A stretch of DNA of 64,000 bases, from positions 1,727,001 through 1,791,000 of the forward strand of contig NW_026731610.1 of the NCBI RefSeq assembly GCF_028476545.1, in the 5' to 3' direction. Under the pieces are notes generated by a model. The model did no database searches, had not been told where the DNA came from, and saw only the letters and a program-made list of their open reading frames with translations. Made by a program: the position numbers and the translations under genes. Shown piece by piece: positions 1 to 15,410 of this stretch; the stretch's first letter is position 1; each line of letters opens with the position of its first letter. The stretch is from Physella acuta. Lineage: Eukaryota > Mollusca > Gastropoda > Physidae.

Positions 1-1340
1 TCAACGAAATAATCGCAGAAATGTGACTAGTATTTAGATACATTAGTTCACAATTATGTCTGTTGTATTAGTTCTACTCATTAGGCACCTATAAAACAAT
101 TTTCCACATACTTTCTTATGCATTACTACTATCAAACAGGTCACTGGTTACATTTCTAATATCACAAAAGTAATGACTAGCCAAGAACTTCAACCTTTCT
201 TACTAGCTGGGTCATTAGCTTCCTCTCCTCTTAATGTTGAACAGTATTTTTCTAAGCTATAATCTTCGTTGTGTATTCTATTTAATTAACACAGTAGTTT
301 TTTTTTCTTCTAAAGTCACTGACGGTATCTGATAGTATTTAAAAACAAAATGTAAGGTATTACAGAATGACAAACAAATCAATAGACGTGTGAATATTTA
401 GATCTTTATTATAAAGAAATAAACCTAACAGGAATACACATTAGTACAATCGTACAATCACCGTGATTTATGTAATTATATTTTATTAATTAGTAAAATA
501 AAAAAAGATGTATCTGACATATTTACTTGCCATTTCATAACAATTCATAAACAAACGCATACATGACCGTATTTTTACCTTAGTCAATTTGAACAGCGTG
601 TTTAGAAAAAAAAATGGTAAAGCAACCTCCCCTCCATAACTCTACCCCCCCCCCCCCCCGCTACGCACATTAAGATTATGGGAGATAATATCTTAGTAAT
701 AAAACATAATTATAACATTTTGATTATGTTGTTGAGAGAAATAAAATCTTACGCTAGTATGTAATACCAGACTAGTTAAAATACTGAAGGTCTAAATAAA
801 TTATTTAAATTACTTCTCTTAAACTAATTTCACTGGAATACCAGTTGTTTAAAACTCTTCCAATTAATAGTCTATATTTTTATAATTGTTTATAATTTTA
901 ATATCTAAATTTCAGAACCTATTTATTTCCAGCGAAAAAGTTAACTCTAACCTCTATCAAAGTTTTCTCGTAAGCCTATATTATTACCTCCCTTATAATT
1001 TATAAAATTAGTGAACCCAGTAGACAACAAATAAGAGTGAACATTTACGTTGTAAATTGATTCTTTTCATAAAGGAAATGAATGTGTCTGTCCTTATTGA
1101 TATATAATTACGAACTATTTGTTTTTATAAAAATTCCCTGACTGCGTAGGCCTAAGTTAAAAGAAACACAAACCAATTAACTAAAATTTAAGTTGTTTAA
1201 CACTGTAGTTATGGTCGATCAATTTTTTCAGTAAGTAAACGGAACGCCATTTAATACCGCGTTACAGAATTAATAGACGACACTTTGATCTAAAATAAAA
1301 GAGTATTGTTTAACGGGCGTTGATCTTATATTTAAAATTA
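1..1340. other. AT-rich stretch without a recognisable gene
   Basis: No open frame with protein-like composition is seen on either strand. A poly-C run lies at about 643-659. Nothing else can be supported. Confidence 0.5.
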
Positions 1341-1370
1341 TGACGTCAATATTCTCTTCGCGTATAAAAT
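1341..1370 (+). promoter_or_regulatory. Candidate promoter: CRE palindrome plus TATA box
   Basis: A perfect TGACGTCA octamer (1341-1348), the consensus CREB/ATF site, lies 13 bases before a TATA-like CGTATAAAAT (1361-1370). The GPCR start codon is 500 bp downstream, which leaves room for a long 5' UTR or a 5' intron. The assignment rests on motif spacing only; equivalent motifs were not found upstream of the other GPCR copies. Confidence 0.3.
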
Positions 1371-1870
1371 ACTTAACGATATTTGATCACTCCTTGGCTG
1401 AGATTACCTGTTCGGTTTTAATTGTGGCGGTCAGACTAGACTTATCTAGCTGGGAGAGATTAGGAAATGGGATCGAGCCTAATTTAAGTTTGTGGCTTCG
1501 GTAGTTATAAAACAAAAGAAAAGACTAACTACGATTCAAAGCATTGTGTTCGACGATTTGTCCAATAATAAGAGAATGTTAGCTGTTATTCTATCGTCTG
1601 ATAGCTTTTAAAGATTTCAGTCTTGTTTTTTTTTTCAATAGAATAAGACTTCAAAAAATTTCAACCATAATTTAAACGGTTTGAGAGAATGGAATTCGCC
1701 ACAAATAGTCCTACAACAAGGAAGTGTTAACTGTTATCCAAACATTCGTTGTCGTTAATTTTAAAGATATTTTCTCAGGAGAAAGTTTTATCAATTTAAA
1801 TGACATTTTTAGCTTAAATTATTTTGGATATTTTGTCATTTAAAATAACATTTAAAAATAAATCGCAAAC

Positions 1871-2953
1871 ATGAATTCATCAGTTTGTGAATATGAGGAA
1901 GTGGATAATTTTATTTCCAACATAAAAGAGTACCTTCTATCAGACGAAGGACTGAGATATTTCCAGATAATTATCACGATTTTTTTTCGAGGATTTCTTT
2001 ACCTGGGCGGCATTATAACAAATTATTTCAACGTTTTTATCTTCGTGAGACTCGGTCTAAACAACAGCATGAGGGTCGCCATCTTTGTGACGTCACTCGG
2101 TGACGTGGCTATAAGCGTTCTCCTGTTCGCTGCCTCCTTGTGCCACTTAGCCAGCGAGCTGGAGCCAGAGAACGGGTTTGATCTCCCCGGGTTCAGTCTC
2201 TACGTCCTCGAGGACATCTCGTATATTCTATTTTTAGCATCGTGCTGGGTCACCGCCTTCATGTCTGTCGAGAAATGTTGCTGCGTTTTGTTTCCTTTCA
2301 AGGTCAAGGCTATTTTTACCATCCGGCGGTCGGTGGTTACCATAGTGATTATTTACCTTGTTGCTATAACGACAAACCTGCATATGTTGTACGGCATAAG
2401 ACAAGTTTTGACGGAAGTTGAGGTCAATTCTACGTCTGCTGGGAAAAGCCAATGGACGCTTGTGTACTCTGACGTCACAGAGAGCACAATCTGGGTGGTA
2501 ATCGAATACATTCTCAGCGGCCTGGTTTTGTTTGTGATATGCCAGGTTGTGTTGCTGTTGTCGTCTATTTTGATGGTGTACGGGCTAAGGCAAAGTTCAA
2601 AGGTGCGTGCGAGTATGTCTAAAAATAGCTCGATACAACCCTTGCAGGTTAAGGCTGATGTTAATAAAGTGGCTTCAACCTTGACATACTCTGAAAGAAA
2701 ACTTGTCAAAGTAGTCTTGATGTTATCTATACTACAGATAGTTTGCAACATGCCGAGACTGATAGCTTTCATGATTTATTACATCGTAGGTGAAGCAGAG
2801 TACATCACGTACCAAAACTTGAACACACTCACGTGGGAGATGGTGGTGTTCTTCGGTACTTTCATAACAACCGGTAATTTTTTTATTTATTTAAAACTCA
2901 ACTCGATGTTCAGGCAATATTTTTACAAAATTTTCACACAGTTTTGTGTCTAG
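1871..2953 (+). CDS. Class A-like seven-transmembrane GPCR, molluscan chemosensory type (copy 1)
   Basis: Single-exon receptor of 360 aa, probably in the plasma membrane and coupled to a G protein; the ligand is unknown. Membrane segments by eye: about 30-58, 68-92, 113-138, 152-172, 208-238, 277-303 and 318-342. TM2 carries SLGD at 75-78. The DRY position at the end of TM3 reads E134-K135-C136 in VEKCCCVLFPFKVK, and the TM7 NPxxY position reads GNFFIY (335-340). The second extracellular loop has no cysteine, so the usual TM3 disulphide looks absent. Possible N-glycosylation sites lie at residues 2 and 186. The ATG at 1871 is the first in frame. It is closest to the broken copy at 34505. A chemosensory role is inferred from family resemblance to expanded mollusc receptors; a peptide receptor is possible. 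Confidence 0.85.
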   Translation: MNSSVCEYEEVDNFISNIKEYLLSDEGLRYFQIIITIFFRGFLYLGGIITNYFNVFIFVRLGLNNSMRVAIFVTSLGDVAISVLLFAASLCHLASELEPENGFDLPGFSLYVLEDISYILFLASCWVTAFMSVEKCCCVLFPFKVKAIFTIRRSVVTIVIIYLVAITTNLHMLYGIRQVLTEVEVNSTSAGKSQWTLVYSDVTESTIWVVIEYILSGLVLFVICQVVLLLSSILMVYGLRQSSKVRASMSKNSSIQPLQVKADVNKVASTLTYSERKLVKVVLMLSILQIVCNMPRLIAFMIYYIVGEAEYITYQNLNTLTWEMVVFFGTFITTGNFFIYLKLNSMFRQYFYKIFTQFCV

Positions 2954-4352
2954 CTGCAGTTATTATATGAAAATACATTATTACCAAAGCTTATGTTTCT
3001 GAATGTGTTCTTGTTTTCATTTTAAGTCCTCTGGTGTATACTATTAATCGTTTAAATGGATAATGTATTCACCACATTTAAAATTCAATATGTAATCTCG
3101 TAAGGCTATTCGTATGCCTAAAAGACTTGTCTATAGAATGTTCTTTGTTCTACTTTTAAATGAATACAACTGCATTTTCATATCCGAGAACTTAAATCTT
3201 ATTTCAATCTAGCTGTAGATTGAAAGCCTTAGATGATATAAAAAGTCAACAATTTTAAACCAGTTTGAAAGATGATATATGATGTTTTAATTACGTATAA
3301 TATAAAAAGTCAACATGAATGTAAATCAGTGTCTTTTATTAAAAGGTTCTATCAGGTACGTAACCTTTATTGTGTTTAACTACAAACGTACCATAGCAAC
3401 TGCAGAGAAAAACTACGAAAAAGTGTTGTATATGAACTATATTCTATTGAAAGTATCGCAGATTTATTTCTTATTCACAACGCTGTTTCCATGCACAAAT
3501 GTCTTTCGCGTTTAGAAACTGCTTGAATTTATCACGATAAATCACTTATTTAATTGTATACGTTAGCTATTCTGTCAATCCAGAACGCTATTAGTATTCA
3601 ATGACTTTAAATAAACCAAATAAATAAATAAATGTTTATTTTACTTTGTACAATAATTAAATCAAGAGGTTTGACTGTCGTTAATGAAAAACTAAATTTG
3701 CTTCCATGTTATTTATCTTAATATATTTAAGAGTAAAATAATAATAAAAAAAAATAAACCGAAACATCTAAACTGAAATAATGATGTACATGACAGTTTT
3801 TAATATTAGTAGTATTAGTTGAAGACAAAAGCTGTCGATTACTTTGTTTTACAATAATAATGTATACGACATTAAATTAATTATGCGAATATGAAACATA
3901 TAACAAAAGCACACAATAAATATATCTGTAATAAGGACTTATTTCTTAAAATAACTAGTTTTTACCGATTGAAATAAGAAAAATTTTAACAAACAAAAAA
4001 AGTGTTAGGTGTAATCAAAACAGTTATGTAGGGATTGAAAATTTAAAACTCTTATTTCATCTATCAAAATAGCTCTTAGGAGCAGAATGTTTTAAATGTA
4101 TGATACGTATAATAATTGCCGAGGCTTTATATCACAACATTATTTTACTGATATAAACGAAATAAAATAAAATGCATACGCTCCAGTAAAATTTTTACAC
4201 AAAACACCTTTCTGCACGGGTTTGCACCATACAAGAGAAGGCAGCAACTTTGTAAGCGTTCATCGAGTCAAGCTAAATCAAACAGTGAGGGGATTCTTAT
4301 CTTAAAAGTTTTGCTTCTATCGCCTTTCTTACTGTCAAGTCCCACCTCTGTT
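2954..4352. other. Intergenic DNA between GPCR copy 1 and the F-box gene
   Basis: AT-rich, with no convincing coding frame. A cluster of AATAAA motifs begins near 3610 and could end the upstream transcript, although it is 650 bp past the stop codon. Confidence 0.4.
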
Positions 4353-7300
4353 ATGGATCAAAGCAGCGTGAAAAGATTTAGAAAGACCGTCATCACTAGT
4401 GCTACAACCATGCCGGAGTTCGGGCAGACCAAAGAGAGGTACGATCTAAAATTAAATACTCCTTCAAAGGTCGCGTATCTGCCGGACCGGGTGCCTCAAG
4501 ACATCTTGATAAATATTTTCAGCCTTCTCGACAGCTACGATCTGTTAAGAGCAGCAGCTGTGTGTAAGTCTTGGCGGGATTTGATCCACGGTACGCCGCG
4601 GTTGTGGAAGAACATGCTCTTAAAGCTGTCTTGCATGCGACAGTCTGGGATTAGGAAAAACGCTTACTCGTACGCTAAGATATACGGAAAACGTTTCCGG
4701 AAGTTGGTGATCAGCTGCCAGAACCGTAGAAACCAGATCAACTGCATGGATGTGGTCGTCTGCTTCAAGAAAATTTTGCCTCTCTTACATCCAACACATC
4801 TGACGTCGTTAAAAATAACCGACCTGCGGCTACGTCACGCGAGAGCGAACACTGTTTCCAGTATCGTTCGCATTCTGACTCGCCAGCTGTCCAAATTTGA
4901 CCACCTAGAATATTTTGGGATGCCCTTTCTACAGTGTGGAGTCGTTGAGGCCGTCAAAATCGTGACCACTGTGCTCTTATCGTCTAAGGAAACGCTGCAA
5001 TCTCTAATGATTGAAGGATTTTTTCAGCCGTCCTTCATTGCGATTACCGTTCTGCCGCGTAGCTTTATCTCTCTGATCGACGGGGTCCTTTCTCTTAACT
5101 GCTTGAGGAAACTTGGGATCGACTACTTTCTTCTGACCTACGGGCTGCTTAACTCGCTGTCCGCTTCCAATGCAAAACTTGAAACCCTGAAAATCGGTGT
5201 AACAATTCTTTATCCTCTTCCAAATATAATCTCAAAAAGCGCTTGGTTAAACTTGGTGAGTAAATCGCGTTGTGTTTCATTACATGTATTTTATAATATG
5301 TTATTGATGTGTTTTCTTGGAGATTTTTAAGAGTGCTTTTGGAAATAAACTCACCTCTAGTTGCTAGCTATCGAGGTTCTACTTCATTAAACCACGCCAT
5401 TACCCCCTCTTCCTCACCGTTTACCCCCTATCCACGCAGCTGGACTGCTAACCCGTAGGTCTCGAGTTCGATTCCCGGTTCAAGGCAGAAGACCGTCCCT
5501 GAGTCCAACCAGCTCTGATGGGTACCTAACTCACGTTAGGGTAAGTAAAGGCGGCTGGTCATATAGTGACCACATTATCCCTGTATATGCCGAGGTCACA
5601 GAAATAAGTGAACTCTACTTCATTTGCCAGGTAGACTTTCCGGTTTGAAAGGGAACTTACCACACCCAGTATCAAAAATATCTCCTATATCGATTATACC
5701 AATCTTACAAGAAAACCTTTTATTCATCTTACGGGTATATTTAAAATGTAAGACATATCAATTAGCAATGGCTGCATTAGTCAATATGTAACATCTAACT
5801 TTGAATGAGAATTTTCTTTTCAATACAGATGAACGCATTCCAGAAGTTGAAAATTGTGTTTAGTTTTGACGGCTTTGTTTCGGATCCTTCTGTCTCCATC
5901 CCCGCCATATTGGATCCGGTGATACCTATCCACAACATCCGGTTGATAATTGGAGACAATTACGACCACACGAATGAGTTGAAAATGGCGGCTGTGCTGC
6001 AACATATCTCGACGCACTTCAGGTCAGTGGTGCGTGAGTTTTTGAGTGACTGAAGTTTTTGTGTGACTGAAATTTTTGAGTGACTCAAGTTTTTGTGTGA
6101 CTCAAGTTTTTGTGTAACTCAAGTTTTTGTGTGACTGAAGTTTTTGTGTGGCTCAAGTTTTTGTGTGACTCAAGTTTTTGTGTGGCTCAAGTTTTTGTGT
6201 GACTCAAGTTTTTGTGTGGCTCAAGTTTTTTTGTGACTCAAGTTTTTGTGTGACTCAAGTTTTTGTGTGACTCAAGTTTTTGTGTGACTCAAGTTTTTGT
6301 GTGACTGAAGTTTTTGTGTGGCTCAAGTTTTTGTGTGACTCAAGTTTTTGTGTGACTCAAGTTTTTGTGTGACTCAACTTTTTGTGTGACTCACGTTTTT
6401 GTGTTACTTAAGTTTTTGTGTGACTCAAGTTTTTGTGTGACTGAAGTTTTTGTGTGACTGAAGTTTTTGTGTGACTCAAGTTTTTGTGTGACTCAAGTTT
6501 TTATGTGACTCAAGTTTTTGTGTGACTCAAGTTTTTGTGTGACTCAAGTTTTTGTTTGACTGAAGTTTTTGTGTGACTTAAGATTTTGTGTGACTGAAGT
6601 TTTTGTGTGACTGAAGTTTTTGTGTGACTCAAGTTTTGGTGTGACTCAAGTTTTTGTGTGACTGAAGTTTTTGTGTGACACAAGTTTTTGTGCGTCTGAA
6701 GTTTTTGTGTGACTCAAGTTTTTGTGTGACTGAAGGTTTTGTGTGACACAAGTTTTTGTACGTCTGAAGTTTTTGTGTGACTCAACTTTTTGTGTGACTC
6801 AAGTTTTTGTGTGACTGAAGTTTTTGTGTGACTCAAGTTTTTGTGTGACTGAAGTTTTTGTGTGACTCAAGTTTTTGTGTAACTGAAGGTTTTGTGTGAC
6901 TGAAATTTTTGTGTGACTGAAGTTTTTGTGTGACTCAAGTTTTTGTGTGACTGAAGTTTTTGTGTGACTCAAGTTTTTGTGTGACTGAAGTTTTTGTGTG
7001 ACTGAAAATTTTGTGTGACTCAAGTTTTTGTGTGACTGAAGTTTTTGTGTGACTGAAGTTTTTGTGTGACTCAAGTTTTTGTGTGACTCAAGTTTTTGTG
7101 TGACTCAAGTTTTTGTGTGACTGAAGTTTTTGTGTGACTCAAGTTTTTGTGTGACTGAAGTTTTTGTGTGACTCAAGTTTTTGTGTAACTGAAGGTTTTG
7201 TGTGACTGAAGTTTTTGTGTGACTGAAGTTTTTGTGTGACTCAAGTTTTTGTGTGACTGAAAATTTTGTGTGACTGAAAATTTTGTGTGACTCAAGTTTT

Positions 7301-10300
7301 TGTGTGACTGAAGTTTTTGTGTGACTCAAGTTTTTGTGTGACTCAAGTTTTTTTGTGACTCAAGTTTTTGTGTGACTCAAGTTTTTGTGTGACTCAAGTT
7401 TTTGTGTGACTCAAGTTTTTGTGTGACTCAAGTTTTTGTGTGACTCAAGTTTTTGTGTGACTCAAGTTTTTGTGTGACTCAAGTTTTTGTGTGACTCAAG
7501 TTTTTGTGTGACTCAAGTTTTTGTGTGACTCAAGTTTTTGTGTGACTCAAGTTTTTGTGTGACTCAAGTTTTTGTGTGACTCAAGTTTTTGTGTGACTCA
7601 AGTTTTTGTGTGACTCAAGTTTTTGTGTGACTCAAGTTTTTGTGTGACTCAAGTTTTTGTGTGACTCAAGTTTTTGTGTGACTCAAGTTTTTGTGTGACT
7701 CAAGTTTTTGTGTGACTCAAGTTTTTGTGTGACTCAAGTTTTTGTGTGACTCAAGTTTTTGTGTGACTCAAGTTTTTGTGTGACTCAAGTTTTTGTGTGA
7801 CTCAAGTTTTTGTGTGACTCAAGTTTTTGTGTGACTCAAGTTTTTGTGTGACTCAAGTTTTTGTGTGACTCAAGTTTTTGTGTGGCTCAAGTTTTTGTGT
7901 GACTCAAGTTTTTGTGTGACTCACGTTTTTGTGTGACACAAGTTTTTGTGTGACTCAAGTTTTTGTGTGACTCAAGTTTTTGTGTATGCACGTGGTAAAA
8001 AAAGCAGAAACATTCACTGAAGATAACAGGCGCCGAAACACACTACACTAAAAACAGTTTAAAAAAACCCAGAGGAAAAGTAAAAAAAAAATAGAATTCA
8101 CAAGTAAACACTACCCCCCTCTACCCCCGCCCTCCCCACCCCCCCCCAAAAAAAAAGTAAATACATGAGTTTCAATCACATTTTGTAACACCTCAGATTC
8201 GGCCTGGCTGATAAATATTCGAACAAACATAATGTGATGCATATAAACATTACTAATTATTCTTTTTGTTTCATTCATGGATACTAAAATGTGAAAACAA
8301 ACTTGTATGGGACCTGGACTGTAATCGTGAGTGGGATCAGGGGAGGGGGGAGAATAATTGACTGGAGATAATTCTTTGACGTAGTAATTTCTTGCATAGG
8401 AGATGCATAGACTTGCCGAGTAAAAAGAGTAACGGGTTATTTTTTTTTGGGGGGGGGGGGGGTTGTGGTAAATGATGTAAATGTGTAGCAGAATGAATGA
8501 TTTCTTTTGTGAATGGAGTGTTGGTGGTGGATATGCGGTGTGGCCAGGTGTTGTAAATAGACGGGTTTCCAAAGAAAATCATGATTGTTTAGTATACTGG
8601 CATTACATAACCTATCGGGGTGAAGGTCAGTTACGGTCTGTGATTAAGTATGATATGATGAGAGAGACAGTGAGGCCTAGGGTTAGAGAGCTAAAGCCTC
8701 GAGTTCGAATGTTCATGTGTCCACCCACCTCTGATGGGTACCTGTCTCACGGCTGGGCATAGTGCTGACCACACTATCCCTACATTTACCGAGATTTTTT
8801 GAAGCAGATGAACTCTACTTCATCAACCCCATGTGTCTTGAGCACGAAAGGCAAAGGATGATGAAGAGATGAACTATGAAAAGGGTCGGCAATTAACTCT
8901 GTTAGCCAACAAAAAGGGACTTAACCCTGTCTCCTATTTTAAACCGTGTTGTCTACAGCCGAAGTCTGGTCAAATTTGAGATGGACATCGACAATTACGA
9001 CGACCCAATTGACGCAGCCTTAGAGACATTCGTTCAGAAATGTCGTCGTCTGCTACACCTGAAGGTAAGATGAATGGACATTTGAAATGTAGTCCAAAGC
9101 CAGCACACAATATAGGGCTGGTAAGTAGGTCACCAACCAGTTCTACAGCTCAATAAAACCTGCATGAGCCATAGAACTGGTTGGTAACCTACTTACCAGC
9201 CCTATAGAAACAGTGCCAATCAGAGGCGTAGCGATGGGCGGGGCGGGGGTGCGGACCGCACCGGGTGACACCATTTAGGAGGGTGACACCAAGGCAAAAA
9301 ATAGCAAAATAAATAGAGCAAAACTTGAAGGTGGGGGGGGGGGGGTGTAAATCGAAAGTTTGCGGGGGGGGGGGGTGCAAATCGAAAGTTTGAGTGGGGG
9401 GTGCAAATCGAAAATTTGAAAGTTTGTCCCCGGGAAGGGTTTCTACGCCTCTGGTGTGTGACACCATTAAGTGCCGCACCGGGTGACACCCGACCTCGCT
9501 ACACCACTGGTGCCAATGGACTGAAATTACTTCATACGTTTGAAACCTGACTAAGAGTTAGTGAAAAACTCAAAATATATGCCCCCCTCCCCCCCACACA
9601 CACACACAAAAGATAAACATGAGACACCAACATAATATAAGCACTACCAAAAAGATAGCTTATAGAAAAACATTCCGTAAATGGGACTTCAATAGATGAT
9701 TGAAGTCACCTAAAAAGATAGACGATCCCAAAATAAAGATACCACCAAAGTAGACATTGACCAGAGTAAAAATAATGGGACTGCATCAACATATAGGAAG
9801 TATTACACAATTTAGAACCACAGCAAAGTATAGGGACCACCACGAAATATAGGGACCACCACAAAATATAGGGACCACCACAAAATATAGGGACCACCAC
9901 AAAATATAGGGACCACCACAAAATATAGGGACCACCACAAAATATAGGGACCACCACAAAATATAGGGACCACCACAAAATATAGGGACCACCACAAAAT
10001 ATAGGGACCACCACAAAATGTTGGGACCACCACAAAATATAGGGACCACCACAAAATATAGGGACCACCACAAAATATAGGGACCACCAAAAAATATAGG
10101 GACCACCACAAAATGTTGGGACCACCACAACATATGGGGGACAACACAAACTATAGAGACCAGCACCAAACTCCGGGTCCATTAAAAAATAGAGATCATT
10201 CCTAGGAGCCCAGAAAACACTAAGACAACTCTATATTTCAGGTCTCGGCTCACTTCGCCAGTCCACATACACAACAGCGAGTGCTAGAACTGATTCAAGC

Positions 10301-10409
10301 CAGAAAGCAAAGGCTCGAAGATTGTAAATTATTAATGAAATCCAACAAAAGAAGGAAACTCAACACGCCTGAAGGCCCAGGTTCGAGCCCCGCACCGACT
10401 GCAAGTTAG
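4353..10409 (+). CDS. F-box protein, four exons
   Basis: Four exons form one frame of 1,371 nt (456 aa): 4353-5255 (ends at gtgagt), 5829-6022 (after ttcaatacag, ends at gtcagt), 8959-9064 (after gtctacag, ends at gtaaga) and 10242-10409 (after tatatttcag, ends TAG). Splice phases 0, 2 and 0 fit at every joint. Residues about 43-88 are an F-box (LPDRVPQDILINIFSLLD, then VCKSWRDLI and RLW), which would bind Skp1 in an SCF ubiquitin ligase. The rest has leucine-rich segments (LTSLKITDL, LRKLGIDYF) like FBXL or FBXO33/39-type substrate-binding regions; the substrate is unknown. The C-terminus is basic (KSNKRRK) and may be a nuclear signal. The ATG at 4353 is the first in the open frame. The exons are otherwise intact although the introns are packed with repeats. 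An AATAAA lies at about 10653. Confidence 0.85.
5436..5690 (+). mobile_element. tRNA-derived SINE, family 1 (F-box intron 1)
   Basis: The head has an anticodon-arm-like GGACTGCTAACCC and a B box in GAGTTCGATTCCCGG. The body (CTCTGATGGGTACC, then CATTATCCCTGTATATGCC and GTGAACTCTACTTCATTTG) recurs at 8680, 37369 (reverse), 49663, 56910 and 63112. It is a SINE and not a true tRNA gene, because no acceptor stem closes. Confidence 0.75.
6031..7985. repeat. 17-bp minisatellite, about 115 units, F-box intron 2
   Basis: The unit is GTGTGACTCAAGTTTTT. The array starts within about 10 bases of the 5' splice site of exon 2. The left part (6031-7330) mixes variants (CTGAAG, GGCTCAAG, AACTGAAGG); the right part (7340-7900) is almost perfectly uniform. 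A block of variants near 6840-7070 is repeated near 7130-7320, a higher-order duplication. Long minus-strand open frames here (SHTKTSVTQ repeats) are products of the periodicity. Confidence 0.95.
8680..8835 (+). mobile_element. SINE family 1 copy with degenerate head (F-box intron 2)
   Basis: A B-box-like GAGTTCGAATG is followed by the family body: CTCTGATGGGTACC, GGGCATAGTGCTGACCACAC and GATGAACTCTACTTCATC. G and C homopolymers lie in the preceding 7986-8480 stretch, where nothing else is recognised. Confidence 0.65.
9111..9206 (+). repeat. Inverted repeat: 35-bp stem, 26-nt loop, in F-box intron 3
   Basis: Arms 9111-9145 and 9172-9206 are complementary with a single mismatch, which is a G:U pair in the sense transcript. 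The total length of 96 nt is in the range of a pre-miRNA hairpin. It starts 46 nt after the exon 3 donor. It could equally be a small palindromic MITE: it is bounded by TA and sits 14 bp before a hAT MITE. Confidence 0.8.
9221..9509. mobile_element. hAT-type MITE family B, target duplication GTGCCAAT
   Basis: The ends are CAGAGGCGTAGCG and CGCTACACCACTG, an inverted pair. Exact 8-bp duplications GTGCCAAT lie at 9213-9220 and 9510-9517. The inside is rich in G runs with the recurring motif GTGCAAATCGAAAGTTTG. No coding capacity is seen. The 8-bp duplication and CAG...CTG ends place it in the hAT superfamily. Confidence 0.85.
9828..10135. repeat. 19-bp minisatellite, about 16 units, F-box intron 3
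   Basis: The unit is ATATAGGGACCACCACAAA with few variants (ATGTTGGGACC, ACGAAAT). It ends about 100 bp before exon 4. Minus-strand frames reading WWSLYFVVVPI are by-products of a 19-bp period. Confidence 0.95.
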
Positions 10410-11157
10410 GGACGTGAATGCGATACTCGTGAACTATGGGTTCACGAGTTTACTAACACGGTTAGGCTAACGCGGCGAAAACTACAAACTATGTTTAAAG
10501 AAGCAATCACGTTGTATACCATCTTAAATCACTCACGTAAATTAAACATGTAATGTAAAAATATATCCATCTTTTTAATTAGTTGAGCGAAAATGACAGG
10601 AAATTAAACCATCATTCTTTCACATGGTGAATCATCGAATATCATGATTATCAATAAAAACAGAAAAAAATGTGGACATTTTGTTTGATTTATAGATTTT
10701 ACCTTAATTTTTAGTATGTTAGTATGTTGGTAAAATCACAAAGTAATTGATATATTCTGATATGTTAATTTGAAAAATTAAAGTCAACGTTTTAATTGCG
10801 ACAGAAAAACTTAATCTATTTAAAAATAGAAGAGATACGTCATAGTTACAACGAACCGACACAACACGATATTGAAATATACAAATTAAAAATTTAAAAA
10901 AAGTAAAATATAATGAAAAAATATAAAAGTTTGGATGGTATACCGTTTTTATATATGTAAAAAAAAGTTTTTTTTGAACATTTAACTTTTCAGAAATTTA
11001 AAGTTTTTTTTAAACGATCTTAAACGATATTAAAAAATATATCAGACTTATTTTATCTATGTCCATGTCTAACATGACAAATAGTATTTTAAAAACAATT
11101 TTTTTCTAAACAAGAATGAGGACGAAGGACAAATACCATCTAGGCTTATGTTATTTA
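10410..11157. other. Spacer between convergent F-box and GRL101-like genes
   Basis: AT-rich, no coding frame. An AATAAA at about 10653 could serve the F-box gene. The stop codon of the GRL101-like gene overlaps an AATAAA on the minus strand (11159-11154). Confidence 0.4.

Positions 11158-15410
<4,253 letters not shown>

Noticed and set aside
5450-5510. tRNA-like A and B boxes (also near 29170, 49440, 63115)
   Set aside because: They are heads of SINEs: no full cloverleaf closes and each is followed by a shared SINE body.
6799-7329. Long minus-strand frames reading SHTKTSVTQKL repeats
   Set aside because: They arise from a 17-bp non-coding minisatellite in an intron; the same peptide appears in all frames by periodicity.
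9706-10182. Three overlapping minus-strand frames rich in WWSLYFVVVPI
   Set aside because: Products of the 19-bp minisatellite; all three frames are open with the same peptide, which is a signature of the repeat and not of a gene.
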